Below are positions 20,949 to 33,185 of a stretch of DNA of 64,000 bases, piece after piece. The translations under genes were made by a program, and so were the position numbers. Source of the stretch: Rana temporaria (Eukaryota; Chordata; Amphibia; Anura; Ranidae); assembly GCF_905171775.1 (NCBI RefSeq), contig NC_053496.1, positions 177,095,928-177,159,927 on the forward strand. Reading direction: 5' to 3'. Positions within the stretch are counted from its first letter, which is position 1; every line of letters starts with the position of its first letter. The notes beneath the pieces were generated by a model. The model searched no databases. It was given only the letters and a program-made list of their open reading frames with translations, and had not been told where the DNA came from.

Positions 20949-21595
20949 CCACCTTTTTTATGTTTAGACGGACCAATGGGGAGTGTGAGATCGTGTGTCC
21001 TTCCTTATAGTCAGAATGTATAAAATGTTTCTGTTAAAGAAAAACACTTCTTGGACCCCAGAATATTCACAAAGACTAATAACGTTTTTGTGTTCATATT
21101 GGCTTATTTGGAGGCGTGGCCAAAGTACATTGTACTATGATGTCATAGTTATAGGTCTGCAGGGATTCAATTATAGTAATACGATCCTCTAAACAATGCT
21201 GACTTGGTCCCGCACTCACACAGGCCCCACCATGGAGTACGACAACCCATGGACCATACTTTTTATTGTTTGTTATTAGCCAATATACTGTACATCTTTT
21301 TTGCTTTACTGAAGGAACTAACTTTTTATTGAACCGACTAAAGTATAATTATTTTTAAATTGGATTTTTCTTTTATTTCAGCTATGCAATATTTAATTTA
21401 GATTATTCATTGTGTGTCAATAATGTAATCTGATTTTCTATAATAAACAAGAAAGCTCTACTCTACAATATTCTGTTCTGAGTCATTTTCTAAAAATGAT
21501 CATCATTTTCTAAAAATGAGCATAATTTTTCGATTATGGGTGATTGGAATGTGCTTAGTTCATAGAGAGTCTTCCATTGGTGTTATATTAGTGAG
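20949..21595 (+). promoter_or_regulatory. Unit C 3' UTR with poly(A) signal
   Basis: Conserved 3' tract with AATAAA at 21442-21447. Confidence 0.6.
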
Positions 21596-22032
21596 ATCAG
21601 AGAGTCCAAAAGGTCCAGTTTCAGAGTCCAGAAGGTCCAGTTCCAACTGTGTTTCAGCGAATATTCTAAGGATACATGGAGCCACTACAAATGCCACATA
21701 GAATATTTCCATCGCTGCCATCTTGGTTTTGCTCCTCATGCTCACAGTGATCAGCTCCATTATTTCCAAGTTATTATCTTCATCATCAGTGATACAGAGG
21801 TCATACCCATCAGTGTCTCAGAGAGTATGTCAGTGTCATGTCATCTGTGTATCCCCTTTGTGGTATTGGGGTGATTACACTCTTGTGGTAGGTGCTTTTC
21901 CAATGAGTTGTGCCAGAGCAAACTGTATTTAAAGGTGTATCAGCCCATTTTTATTACATAAAATAGAAAGTTCATATAGACATCAGTTGCCCATGCAGGG
22001 GTTTCCAACATCAACTGAAAATACAGAGCTAT
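21596..22032. other. Short minisatellite and conserved 3' flank
   Basis: 21600-21648 holds only about two copies of the 24-bp unit. 21650-21890 is a tract conserved after units C, E and F; on the + strand it reads a hydrophobic run (SIAAILVLLLMLTVISSI) with a stop just upstream, so it is not a supported gene. 21930-22032 continues the flank shared with 44700-44820. Confidence 0.6.
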
Positions 22033-22337
22033 CAATTTTGCGCCAAATGGAGAGAAGGAACGCCCACTTGCGTGCCAAATCAGCAGAACCACCATTTCCC
22101 TTGAGAAGGACCAATCGCTACATGATACTGCAAGGTTCTCTCTCTCTCTTCCTTCATCAACCTTGTCCTTCCCAATTGATGTTGATGTTGGCCGTGTTGG
22201 CCTGGAAATAAAGCATTGGAAAAACCTTTATTCACTGCCTACTTGGTTCTTATAATTACACCCCTAGACAACACCAGGGTAACTTAATAGGCCGATCCCA
22301 AAATCAACCAGCGGCTCCTTCGGGGGTGAGCGCTACA
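22033..22337 (+). mobile_element. Deleted endogenous retrovirus remnant
   Basis: A collapsed version of the element at 46563-48407: leader sequence (22033-22115) joined to the LTR 3' end (AATAAA near 22209-22214, ending GCGCTACA at 22337). Two internal deletions relative to the longer copy explain it. Confidence 0.65.
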
Positions 22338-22430
22338 AATACTTTTTCAAGGCACTGTATATATACAATTATATATATTGTGTGTTTGTTTAATAGAAAT
22401 ACAATTTTTATATATTTTTTTATTATTGTT
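22338..22430. mobile_element. Tc1-like end fragment
   Basis: AATACTTTTTCAAGGCACTG directly abuts the LTR end, as in the E-F spacer at 48408. Confidence 0.5.
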
Positions 22431-22494
22431 ATTTGGCTTGTACATGAGGATAAAGATAAACAACAAAAAATAATAAACGTACAGAAAAGGTAAA

Positions 22495-22715
22495 TGTGCT
22501 GAGTTTTAATGTATGAATGAAGACTGCAGTATTTATGAATGAAGGCTGCAGTATTTCAATTCTCCACAAGATGGTGATCTCACTCCTGAGCGTGAAACGC
22601 AAAGAAGGAAGTGATGTCATGTACGGACAGGAAGTGATGTAGGGTTAAAGACAGGAAGTTCCAGAGGAGAGGTGACTTGTTAGGAAATCACGTACAGACA
22701 TGACTGGATCTTAAG
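22495..22715 (+). promoter_or_regulatory. Candidate promoter and exon 1 of unit D
   Basis: Third copy of the GGAAGTGATGTCA module; candidate donor CTTAAG|GTACAT after 22715. Confidence 0.4.
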
Positions 22716-22732
22716 GTACATTTATTTTATTA

Positions 22733-23990
22733 TAGGTACTTGTATAACATTTTCATTTTACGCAGTGCTTTACATAAATAGTTATATTGTACACTCACAT
22801 CAGTCTCTGCCCCGAAGGAGCTTACATTCTAAGGTCCCTAACTCACATTCATACACACACATACTAGGGATAATTTAGATCGGAGCCAATAAGCTACCAG
22901 CACGTTATTGGAGTGTTGGAGGAAAGCGGAGTATAGAGAGGAAGGAGAGCACATCCCGTTCCTCCACCGGGCTCTCTCCCCCTTTGTGTTGTTATCTGTA
23001 CTTTTTCGAAACAAGTGAAAGCCGTCCAAGACACCCGCCTGCATCCTACCTACTGATGAAGTCAGCAGTTGCTAAGGGCAGGTCGGGTGGCTGCAAAACT
23101 TTCAGATTTGGCGGTGTTCTGTCGGATATTGTCCCTGCTGTGGAGAAGTGCCCGGGATGAACTGCGCATGCTAGAAGTGGGATTTAGAAAGGGGCGTTTG
23201 TGTTTAGGAGGGGGGGATTTGTGCTAGGATGGGGGATTTTTCAGGTGGGGATTTATATTACATGGGGCATTTTTTGGGGGGAGGGGTTGTGCTAACAGGG
23301 GGGATGGGGGGAGTTACAAGCTACTGACCACTTAACTCTATCTTACAAACTACATTTTCTGTCTTTTTCACATCGGGGGGCAGTGCGGTACAAAATGTGA
23401 ATTCACGTGTTTTTCCGCACCTCACAAAAATGCGATGCCTTTTGCAGTTGCACCCAGACACCATTAATTTCTAATGGCACCCCCACTCATCCACCTATTG
23501 CATGTTTGTTTGCGATCACTTAAACGCATGATACCACAGTAACATGTATTATGGTGGAGCTCAATCCAAAAATCATGCCAGCATGTTTTTCACATGTTTC
23601 ACGAGCATGGAGCAGACTAATAAAAAAGCAGAACAACTCAAAAAAAGCACCTGGGCTAGAACGCACCTCCTTGTGTGAATGAGCCCTCATACGTCCATTT
23701 CCCAAAGACAACCTCTGAACATGACGCTAATCACGTGCACTCAACTTCTTTGGTCAACCATGGTGAGGCCTGTTCTGAGTGGAACCTGTATTTTCTACAA
23801 AATTTATATACAAATAAAAATAAAATAAAACTACGAAAAAAAAAAATCAGAAACCCCCCTAGCATTAGATCCCGCCCCTCCTCCCCCTAGCATTAGATCC
23901 CGCCCTGAAAGAGGGGATGAAAGGAGAAAGACGGCAACGAGAAAAAATTAAATAAAAATTCCCTGTGTTATACTTAAGGATGAACACAAT
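22733..23990. other. Upstream module of unit D (SINE-like plus conserved tract)
   Basis: 22733-22940 is the SINE-like segment. 23040-23800 matches the conserved tract before B and F. No gene recognised. Confidence 0.5.
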
Positions 23991-24674
23991 GGGCCAGATT
24001 CAGAGAGAACTTACGCCGACGTATCTGTTGATACGCCGCGTAAGTTCTAGGATGCGCCGTCGTATCTATGTGCCGTATTCTTAAAACCAGATACGCCTGA
24101 ATTCTGGCTCCATCTGACTGACGTAAGTCTCCTACGCCGTCGTATCTTGGGTGCATATTTACGCTGGCCGCTAGGGGCGCTTCCGTTGATTTACGCGTCG
24201 AATATGTAAATGACCTAGATACGCCAATTCACGAACGTACTTGCGCCCGTCGCAGTAAGCTACGCCGTTTACGTAAGGCGTACGTCCGGCGTAAGTTTAC
24301 CCCTCATAAAGCAGGGGTAAGTCATGTATAGGCGCCGGAACAGCGTCGTATTTTACGTCGTTTACGTAAGTCGTACGTGAATGGGGCTGGGCGTAGGTTA
24401 CGTTCACGTCGTATGAATTGAGCTGGCGTATCTTAGGGAGTAAATTCGATGTGATTCTGAGCATGCGCGCGCATGCGCCGTTCGTTCGGCGCTTCATTTA
24501 CATGGGGTCACGATTCATTTTAATACAACACGCCCACTACCTGCCTACTTTGAATTAGGCGGGCTTACGCCGGCCCATTTACATTACGCCGGCGCAAATA
24601 TGGGAGCAAGTGCTTTGTGAATACTCAGCTTGCCTCTCGGCACAAAGATAAGCCGATGTACCTGAATCTGGCCC
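23991..24674. mobile_element. Harbinger-like MITE, copy in C-D spacer
   Basis: GGGCCAGATTCAGAGAGAAC to CCTGAATCTGGCCC, CpG-rich, no ORF of note. It interrupts GGATGAACAC...TGTCTG, which is uninterrupted before unit B (9331-9351). The same insertion is at 50037-50726 before unit F. Confidence 0.75.
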
Positions 24675-24969
24675 TGTCTGTTCATCTTCAAATCCTCATA
24701 TGTGCAAAGAAATAGAAAGAACAAGGTTTGGACCAAACTTTTTTTGGACTGAATCTTGAGGTTATCCCTAATATAGACAGTACACATCCTGGTATAGTCC
24801 AGATACTTCTCAGTCTAACGACAGAGTGTTCGATTTAGATCATTAGGAGGTGAGGAGGATTCTGGGAGGGTCACGTGACTTCATCCTTATCTCTATAATT
24901 AAAACATTGTTCTATCTAGAAGGGAGAGAAGAATTCTACAACGTCTTCATTGATACTTTCTTTCTATAG
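24675..24969. other. Upstream flank of unit D
   Basis: Conserved tract with candidate donor GGAG|GTGAGGAGG near 24850. The frame leading to it has a stop, so no start exon is supported. Confidence 0.4.
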
Positions 24970-27486
24970 ACAGACTAAATTATAAAATAGTGAAGGAAAC
25001 ATCTGGAGATCCAATAACACCCAACAACCATCTTCACAGGACATCACCCATCACAGTGCCTCCACCTCACTGCCTGACAACAGAGGTAACTAGTGCCAAA
25101 AAAATTCTAGAAGTCACCAAGAAGATCATTGATCTGCTGACAGGAGAGGTGAGCGGTGCCGGGAATTCTGGGACATTATCCAGTAACAGACAAGGTATGT
25201 TTCTGGATGGTGACTGTATCATTGTGTGTGTCAGGTTCCTATAAGGTGTCAGGATGTCACTGTCTATTTCTCCATGGAGGAGTGGGAGTATTTAGAAGGA
25301 CACAAGGATCTCTACAAGGACGTCATGATGGAGAATCAGCCGCCCCTCACATTACCGGGTAAGAGGAGACTTTATTGTAAAGGAGAGAGCAGTACGGAGG
25401 GTCCACCTAGATCCCCCATCATCTGATAAACACATAGAAACAATGTATTCAGTCAGTGTGTGTGTTTCCTACAGATAGATCCAGTAATGGGAACCCACCA
25501 GAGAGATGTCCCCGTCCTCTGTATTCCCGGGATTCCACACAGGAAGGTCACACCATCCCTCACCATCATCAGGTAGGTGGGACTGAGCAACTAAAATTTA
25601 AAAATAATTCTAAACTACGAGACCACATTCTTCAAAGTAACTTATTGTTCCTTTTTATAAATGTATTCTGTCATCTTTGGGGTTTAGGGTGTAGAATTGA
25701 AAGATATCAAAGCTGAGATTAAAAAGGAAGAAGAAGAAGAGACGCTGGTGAGTGGAGATCAGCAGTCTATGGAGGGGGGAAGTCTTCAGTATTCCCGGGA
25801 TTCCACTCCGGAAGATCAAAGCATCCCTCACCATCATCAGGTAGAAAGAACTGAGCTATAGAACTCAAAAGTTATTCTAAACTATGAGATTACTTTCTTA
25901 TAGATATTTGTTTTAATATTGAACTTATTTTTTTCGTTTTGGGGTTCAGAATAAATTAGGAAAAGACATCAAAGTTGAGGTTAAAGAGGAAGAAGAAGAG
26001 ACATTGGTGAGTGGAGATCAGCAGTCTATGGAGGAGATGACCATGAAAAGTGACCAGGAGGAATCTTCTCTTTATATCAGCAGAAGTAAGTAATAATCAC
26101 TGAATGCAGAAATGTTCACATTTTCCTTTTTCATCTATGAGTATAAAAGATGAATTTAAATAATTGCAAGGTGAAGATACTGTACACCATATGAAAGGTC
26201 CATCTCCATTCCTCAATATAACGTCATGTTCCCAACAAATGAGGTGGAGATGATGTATTTTTATCTAGTTTGTATTGATATTTTATGTTATGATTGCCCC
26301 CAATTCCATGCCAGAGCTCTGAGATACTGTAGAGTGTTAGACCAACATACTGTATATGACTTCTGAATGAAGAATTCTAATAACATTTAAACATTGATTT
26401 CCAACAGGAGGACACTATGTCCTGAATAACGTATCTTCAGAATATAAAGAAGAAGAAAATCCCACCACACAACGTTCTCCAGGAGAAAATGCCACCACAC
26501 AATGTTCTTCAGGAGAAAATCCCACCACACACCGTTCTCCAGGAGAGAATCCCACCACACAACGTTCTCCAGGAGAAAATCCCACCACACAACGTTCTCC
26601 AGGAGAAAATCCCACCACACAACGTTCTCCAGGAGAAAATTCCACCACACAACGTTCTCCAGGAGAAAATCCCACCACACAACGTTCTCCAGGAGAAAAT
26701 CCCACCACACAACGTTCTCCAGAAGAAAATCCCACCACACAACGTTCTTCAGGAGTGAATCGCATTACACAAATAATACATCATAGAACTTATCATATAG
26801 AGAGATCCTGGGATTTCTCTGATCCTGAGGATTCTTCTGAGGATCCACATACTATTATTTTTGAATCTCACAGTACAGATAAATCAACAGATCCATCTAA
26901 TCCCGAGGAATCTTCCTTGAATCATGAAGGATCTCAAGAAACCAGAGAGCCTCTTACACACCAGAAAATTCACACTGGCGAGCGTCCATTCTCGTGTTCG
27001 CACTGTGGTAAAGGTTTTATTAAGAAAGGAAGCCTTCTCATACACCAGAGAGTTCACACAGGCGAGCATACTTTCCCATGTTCAGAGTGCGGCAAACATT
27101 TTATTTTCAAAGCAAACCTTCTTAAACACCACAGAATTCACACGGGTGAGCGTCCCTTTTCATGTTCAGAGTGCGGGAGATGTTTTATTCAGAAAGCAGA
27201 ACTTGTTATTCACCAAAGAATTCACACGGGTGAGCGTCCGTTCTCGTGTTCGCACTGTGGTAAAGGTTTCAGTCAGAAAGGAAACCTTCTAACACACCAG
27301 AGAATTCACACAGGTGAGCGTCCTTTTTCATGTTCAGAGTGCGGGAAAGGTTTCATTCAGAAATGCGAACTTGTTGTTCACCAAAGAAGTCACACTGGGG
27401 AACGTCCTTATTCATGTTCAAAGTGCAGGAAATGCTTCAGTCAAAAAAATGGCCTTGATCGACACCAGGGAATTCACATGGACTAA
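24970..27486 (+). CDS. KRAB zinc-finger gene, unit D
   Basis: Exons 24970-25148 (ending KKIIDLLTGE), KRAB 25235-25358, 25475-25572, 25688-25840, 25950-26085 and 26408-27486 join in frame into about 588 codons with no internal stop. This is the cleanest gene in the window. Order and domains match unit B without the extra exon. Small changes: GVELKD for GEELKD, NKLGKD for DKLGKD. Expected role is a nuclear sequence-specific repressor. The start codon exon is not found. Downstream, the usual poly(A) signal is lost (divergence from 27973), so transcript ending may differ. Confidence 0.85.
25235..25358 (+). CDS. KRAB A-box exon, unit D
   Basis: VPIRCQDVTVYFSMEEWEYL followed by EGHKDLYKDVMMENQPPL. 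All core KRAB A positions are kept. It differs from unit B at Q-D/E-V and at a final Leu for Ser. Confidence 0.88.
26408..27486 (+). CDS. Unit D terminal exon, 6 C2H2 fingers
   Basis: Ten decapeptide repeats (26455-26754), spacer, then six fingers with contact residues KGSI, FANK, QAEI, QGNT, QCEV and QNGR. The first finger is preceded directly by LTHQKIHTGERPF: half of an ancestral first finger was removed by deletion, leaving its HQKIH end fused to the spacer. Ends GIHMD. All ligands intact. Confidence 0.9.
26455..26754 (+). repeat. Coding 30-bp tandem repeat, 10 copies (unit D)
   Basis: Ten in-frame decapeptide units. Variants include ENATTQCSSG, ENPTTHRSPG and ENSTTQRSPG. Confidence 0.9.
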
Positions 27487-27972
27487 CCACCTTTTTTATG
27501 TTTGGACAGACCAATGGGGAGTATGAGATCATGTGTCATTCCTTATAGTCAGAATGTATAAAATGTTTCTGTTAAAGAAAATCACTTCTTGGACCCCAGA
27601 ATATTCACAAAGACTAATAACGTTTTTGTGTTCATATTGGCTTATTTGGAGGCGTGGCCAAACTGCATTGTACTATGATGTCATAGTTATAGGTCTGCAG
27701 GGATTGAATTATAGTAATACGATCCTATAAACAATACTGACTTGGTCCCACACTCACACAGGCCCCACCATACAGTACGACAACCCATGGACCATACTTT
27801 TTATTGGTTGCTATTAGCCAATATACTGTACATCTTTTTTGCTTTACTGAAGGAACTAACTTTTTATTGGACCGACTAAAGTATAATTATTTTTAAATTG
27901 GATTTTTCTTTTATTTCAGCTATGCAAGATTTAATTTCGATTATTTATTGTGTGTTATTAATGTAATCCGAT
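27487..27972 (+). promoter_or_regulatory. Unit D 3' UTR, truncated before the poly(A) signal
   Basis: Matches the conserved 3' tract up to GTAATCCGATTT and then diverges, just before the position where other units have TATAATAAACAAG. No AATAAA remains at that site. Confidence 0.6.
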
Positions 27973-28974
27973 TTCTCTTCCGTTCATGGACGGACACAGC
28001 AGCAATTGACCTTAGGGTCCTTCCTTTCAGGAGATTGACTAGGCAGAAAACAGCACTTCAAGTGTTAAAACACTTCTCTCAGTATAGTACCTCCGAGGGC
28101 GGGTCCCCCGGGTACATCCCTCTCTCTGCATCATGCAGCCCTATTTTTTTCTGCCTAGTGTAAGGAGAAGACATGGCTTCTCTGGGCCCATGTGCTCTGG
28201 AGGTTTTTCTGCGATTTTTTCGCTTTTATTTTATTTTTTCCTGCATTTTTGGATCCTGGGATCTACAATCATCTGCCGACTGGGTGACAGGCTGGATCCT
28301 CGATCCTTGTAGTCCCCCCATGTTCGGCCATTGAGCGTGTGCCGGCCTTTAGCTACGCGCTGGGCGGTCCACGACATGCCCCGTTGCTCCAGGGGTGGCC
28401 GGTGAGCTATACGCTCCAGGGCACACATATGACCGGTCTCTATGGCTGAGTCACAGTGTGCCGGGGCGACAGCCATGCCGTAACTGCTTCGGATGATGGG
28501 TCTGTCTGGAATGCCTCCAGCCGGTGGTCGCAGGATGGGTAAGTAGTATCCCCTTGCCTTGGCATGGTGGTTCGGCTGGTGCATTCCTGGGGAGGTCGAT
28601 CAAGGGTCCGCCCTGCTTTCCTCTATCCCTTCCTCTCCCTCCTTCCCCGCATTCTGGGTGGCGGTCGTGAGGTGGGGGGTCTGCCTGGGGGGCTCCGTTT
28701 CTACCAGGGGGCTGCGGCTGCTGAGGGGTGCCGTTTGTCTTTTTATGACACCGTGTGTGCAGGGGGGGGGGGGACGACCTGCAGGGTCTGGTACGTTTGC
28801 CGTGTTTTTGCTGTTTTTTGTCACTGTGTGTTTTTAAAAACGTGTTTGGCCGCCATTTTACCGGTGACGGACGCTCTTATTGAAGATCGGCGGCCATTTT
28901 CTTGTAGCCCGCATGCTGTTTTTTGCATGTCGGTGGCCATCTTGGAAGGGTTTTTGGCCTCTAGTGACCAGAAT
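27973..28974. other. Unassigned sequence replacing unit D downstream flank
   Basis: Not shared with the other units. GC-rich with G runs (28766-28774). ORFs at 28231-28584 (-) and 28559-29001 (+) have no recognisable domain. Likely one or more transposons brought in with the break; class unknown. Confidence 0.4.
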
Positions 28975-29530
28975 AACGGATGCTTAGCCCCTTTCCAGTA
29001 GATACCTCCACTTGGAAAATGCTTCCCTAATTGCTAGCAATCTCTTATTTCCTCTAAGAGACGAGAGAAAAACGGACATAGATGGTGCAGCTTTTTCCAG
29101 TTCATTGAGAAAGAATAGCTCCCACAGCAAAACCTGAAGCATCAACTTCCATGATGAAAGGTAGTTTGGGATCCGGATGTACCAGTATTGGCGCAGAAGT
29201 AAAAAGGGTCTTTAGTTTATCGCTTCTCTGTCCGGAACCACACCATCCAAAGACCCCTTAGCTTTCCCATTCACTTTTTGTAGCTCAGAGTAGGGTAAAA
29301 CATCAGGCAGTTTATTAGAACCAGAATACAAGTCTTATATACAGTTAAAGAGGAGGTAACCAGAAATATAAATTAACATGAGCTAATTAACTAATCCCAA
29401 TGCACATTGTAATGGGAGGGCCCGAGGGACCCAGAAGCTTTTACAAAGTATGAGCCAGAACATAATGGACATTCAGAATATCTTGAAATATTACTGTTTG
29501 TTGATTATGAACCCAACAGGTCAATTGAAA
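28975..29530 (-). mobile_element. Ty3/gypsy pol fragment (RNase H region)
   Basis: Same debris as 4500-5100, interrupted at AGAGTG by the insertion that follows. The matching continuation in the A-B spacer is the LTR at 5101. Confidence 0.7.
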
Positions 29531-31513
29531 GAGTGTATAACAAAAAAATGAACATACCCCTATATAGTTTCTGCTAAAAAGTAGTAGAGACTCAAAATGA
29601 GCGGTCACTCCTCATGTGTGAGGTCTCTACCGTAGCCAATTATAACGCAAAAAAACTAGGAACTATCTTATGCGGATCTCAAGAGGGAAGACACCACAAA
29701 GAAAAAGGGGCTACTATTGGCAGAGATGGACAACACTCATCCGTGATGGAAATAATGAAAATTGTTTATTGTATAATTAATAAATCGCTACATAAGTTAA
29801 AATAGCAGCAGGGCACTAGTGCAAAAGTATCCAGAGTCATGGGTCTCAGTGTACAGACAGAGTGCACCAGTAAACACTTACTGAGTGCAAATAACAAATA
29901 TCACAAGAAAGACAATTACAAACATATAACAAATATACAAGACAGTCCAGACGCCATAAGTCCACGTATGTTGTAGTTCCCAACGGAAAAAAACGTAATC
30001 TTGAAATAACAATCCCCAAGGGGAAATTAATGGGAACAATACAACATATGTAGTAAAAAACTGATAAGCGCTAAAGTAATGGTGAAATAAACATAATTGC
30101 TGAATAGCCAACACACTGTGCACTAAAAAGTGATATGATGGGCTAAACCAAACAGTGGAGATGACCTCCCCACAAATGAGACAAATAAATAAAATTGAAT
30201 GAATGTGACACTGAACAATTAAATAGAGTCTATGGGTGGATGATCAAATGGAGCAGGTGGAATGGATGAGTCTTCTAAACATGGTAAGTGTATCCAATAA
30301 CTGATCTCATATTGCCCTTACCTTCAACCAATGGTATTTGCGCATAGAGGGCAAGTGGTTCCTTCTCCTGCTGATTCAGTAGATCCTAATAGCGTCCTGA
30401 GATGATGAGAGATCCTGGGATCCGTGCGTCTCATGGATTGGAGCCAAAGCGTGAGGTGAGAGAAATGATGCCACAATAGTGAAGATCGATGGTGACAAGG
30501 ATGTGGGTTTTTAATAAAAAATGGATTCGTACAATTAAAAGTTTAAAACAGGCAGATCGCGCTCAGCACAGGACGCGGCGAGATGACAAGCTGGCTTACG
30601 TCTGCTGGCCTCCGGCTGATTGCATGTATCACGTGGTCGCACTTCCTACGTCGTTACGTCACGGTCTCGTGACTTCTTCAGCGATCCCTGAAGAAGTCAC
30701 GAGACCGTGACGTAACGACGCACCTTTTAGATACAGCAGCTTTAGTATTCATTATATATATTTTGTATATATTTTATGTTCACTCTGTTCACATTTCGTT
30801 ACTCGCAGTAGCGCAATAGATTTTCAACACAATGTTTTAATACAACATATGTGTCCCCGCGGGGGAGATAGATGAGGGGAATGACGGTGTGGTAAGGATG
30901 ATGTGATTAATACGTGTGCAGGATTGAATTGAAGAAGGCATATGCGAATACAACACGACTCTCAACGATACTGCTGTAATGTAAAGTCCTTAATATGGAA
31001 TAATCAGCGTTGACAGAGCAGTGGTCCATGCATAATAAACATCTCTAGATATGGTTTCACTGGATCAATAAAGGGAATGACTGATGAGAAATATCTAGCC
31101 TATAGCATGTATAAAGCAATTAGCTGCTGTTAAGAGAATGTCTCTTAAAACAGAATTGCATGTGAATGGCCTCTCAGGGCATAGATTTTCACTTTGCGCA
31201 AAGCCTGTATGATTTTGGGGGACACATCCTTTTGCAATCATATCATATCCACCTTACCGCTCTTGAAGTCTTCAGTGGGACCGGGGCTCACTCATCCTCT
31301 AAGTGTTGAGGGGGGCCCGTCACAGTCCGCGGACTATACTGCACCTATGTTATGGTACCGAGATATTCGGCAGATGGATATTGAACGAGTGTTCTCCCGC
31401 TCCTGTTTTGCGGCGCCTGTAAGCTGCGCGTAGCTTGACTGTTGTTGCCAATCAGCCGCCGTATGTCCCTGCATCAACTCCGTGCTAATGGGAAATGGAA
31501 TGTGGCGTCCTAG
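29531..31513. mobile_element. About 2-kb insertion with 6-bp TSD and a perfect hairpin
   Basis: AGAGTG occurs at 29525-29530 and again just before the LTR sequence resumes near 31514. The same junction is uninterrupted in the A-B spacer (GAAAGAGTGACTCATTC near 5095-5111). Inside is a 33-bp perfect inverted repeat (30649-30681 and 30688-30720). No long ORF. The hairpin motif CTGAAGAAGTCACG resembles termini of Penelope-like elements, but the class is unproven. Confidence 0.5.
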
Positions 31514-32045
31514 GAGAGTGACTCATTCAATGTGGGAACATAGACTGTTAGGGGTTAATATCATCTGCTACTGTGATGTAAATGAACCTTAGTATGGCTC
31601 CTAAGAACCTTTCATTGTGTTATGCTAATTGACACTGTATTGTGTGAAAGTTCTATTGATGATAGATGTGTGTTGTGAGTTGTTAGCACAGTCTAAAGGT
31701 CAGATGTCTGACTCGTCAGCTGTAGTTAATTAGCTCAGGTAGATTATGTCAGAGTTGGAGTCAGAATGTCTGACTAAAGGAATGTGTATTGAGGGGGGCT
31801 CGTTAGGAACCATTGTATAATGTTGTGGGTGGAGTTGAGTCATTGTCCATTTGATTACTGCAGTATTCTTTTTGTGTATATAAGAGCCTGCTTTCTCAAT
31901 AAAGAGGGTCTATTCGTTTTGAACCAGAGAACAGAGCTGTGTGTCTCGTTTCTGGGGGAATCCTTATGGGTCGTGTTCACCGGATTGTGGAGTGTCGATA
32001 AGCTGTCTTGGGTTCGGAATGGTATATCTTAAACGGCGGTAACTT
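31514..32045 (+). mobile_element. Retroviral-type LTR, second copy
   Basis: Matches 5101-5635 including the TATATAA and AATAAA pair (near 31879 and 31900). It ends against a different LTR on the minus strand. Confidence 0.6.
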
Positions 32046-33051
32046 TGTCGCCACTGTAGCCAGAGTGGGTATTGTGCACCCGGATAGGTCTCTCTCACCG
32101 GCCTAGCACGGAAAAAAATTACAGTCTCTGCCACAGACCTTCCTTTGAGTAGAGACACTTTCGGTCCAGAATCCCCCAGCATATGATTCAGCAACTGGAT
32201 CTCTTCAGATGAATTTCTGTAGAATTCAAGTCTGATAGGCAATCACCATCAAGCCTCTCAGTACACGGTGGATCCTTTGATAATGTTTCCAGGCCTCTCC
32301 TGAGATAATAGTCTCATGCTTGGTCCTCTCCAAGATAGGTCCTTCATCAAGCGGCTTCCTCCCTCCAGGACGGACAGCCCAGGATCACCTTGAAACCGTA
32401 AACCCAGTCTGCTTACTGGCCCTACTCAACAGATCAAAACCCCCGGACCAACGTGGTCCCGGAGCCAGGATTGCAGGAGCACGCACCCCCGGCCAGGAGG
32501 GCCACGAGGTGGTGGTGCGACAGGCCAAGGATCGACGACCTTGGTTAAGTGGCGTCTGTTCCTTAAGTACCCCTCCCCAGCATGCACAGCGGGACGATTA
32601 ACCCCCACTGATTGGCTGCCGAGGGGAGACACCCAATATCACCCTGACTTAGCTGAAACAAAAGCCAAATCTAGCCAAAATTATATATGTCTGAGTTAAC
32701 TAACAATCAGAGTCCATTCTAAATTTAAATCAGCGCCAGCCCAACAGGAGCAGTCCGCTACAATTATAACAGACAGACAGGTGACTGGAGTTGACATCAG
32801 CATATTCTAACAGTATGTGTCCCAACATTATGAATCAGTCACTATTTCTAATATGGCATATACAGGGTTGCCAGAGTCTGTGTGTCTTGTGGGACATGGA
32901 CCTGAATCCAAAGTAACACCACCTCAGGGGTCCCCAGGCATACAGCACACAAAGAGCATCACTCCCCCAAATGCCAGGGCCCATGATCGCAAGGCAAGAG
33001 GCTAACATTCAGTCCCCTCCAAAAGCCTCTGTCCCGGGTGAGTCTGTCACA
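32046..33051 (-). mobile_element. Second LTR-like element, minus strand
   Basis: On the minus strand it starts TGTGACAGACTCACCCGGGA and ends GTGGCGACA, giving TG...CA ends over about 1 kb. Parts resemble the LTR at 46563-47622 (GAGAGAGACCT; a CACCCACTC...GTGGCGAC stretch). Flanked on the right by gypsy sequence. No viral genes seen. Confidence 0.4.
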
Positions 33052-33185
33052 GATTACTAAAGGCAAACTTTGTGTCGAGTGAACTTAAAAAGGGCGTCTT
33101 TGTCAACTGCATAATTGGAGCAATTACCTTGAAGAAAGTTGTAAAAGTTGGCAAATCCCAGAAATCATTGTATTTCCTTAAAGGG
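33052..33185 (-). mobile_element. Ty3/gypsy reverse-transcriptase fragment
   Basis: Matches 60553-60690 (TTACTAAAGGCAA to AGAAATC...TTGTATTTCCTTAA). Confidence 0.6.

Noticed and set aside
28231..29001. ORFs on both strands in GC-rich sequence
   Set aside because: No recognisable domain, low complexity, and one runs into gypsy debris.
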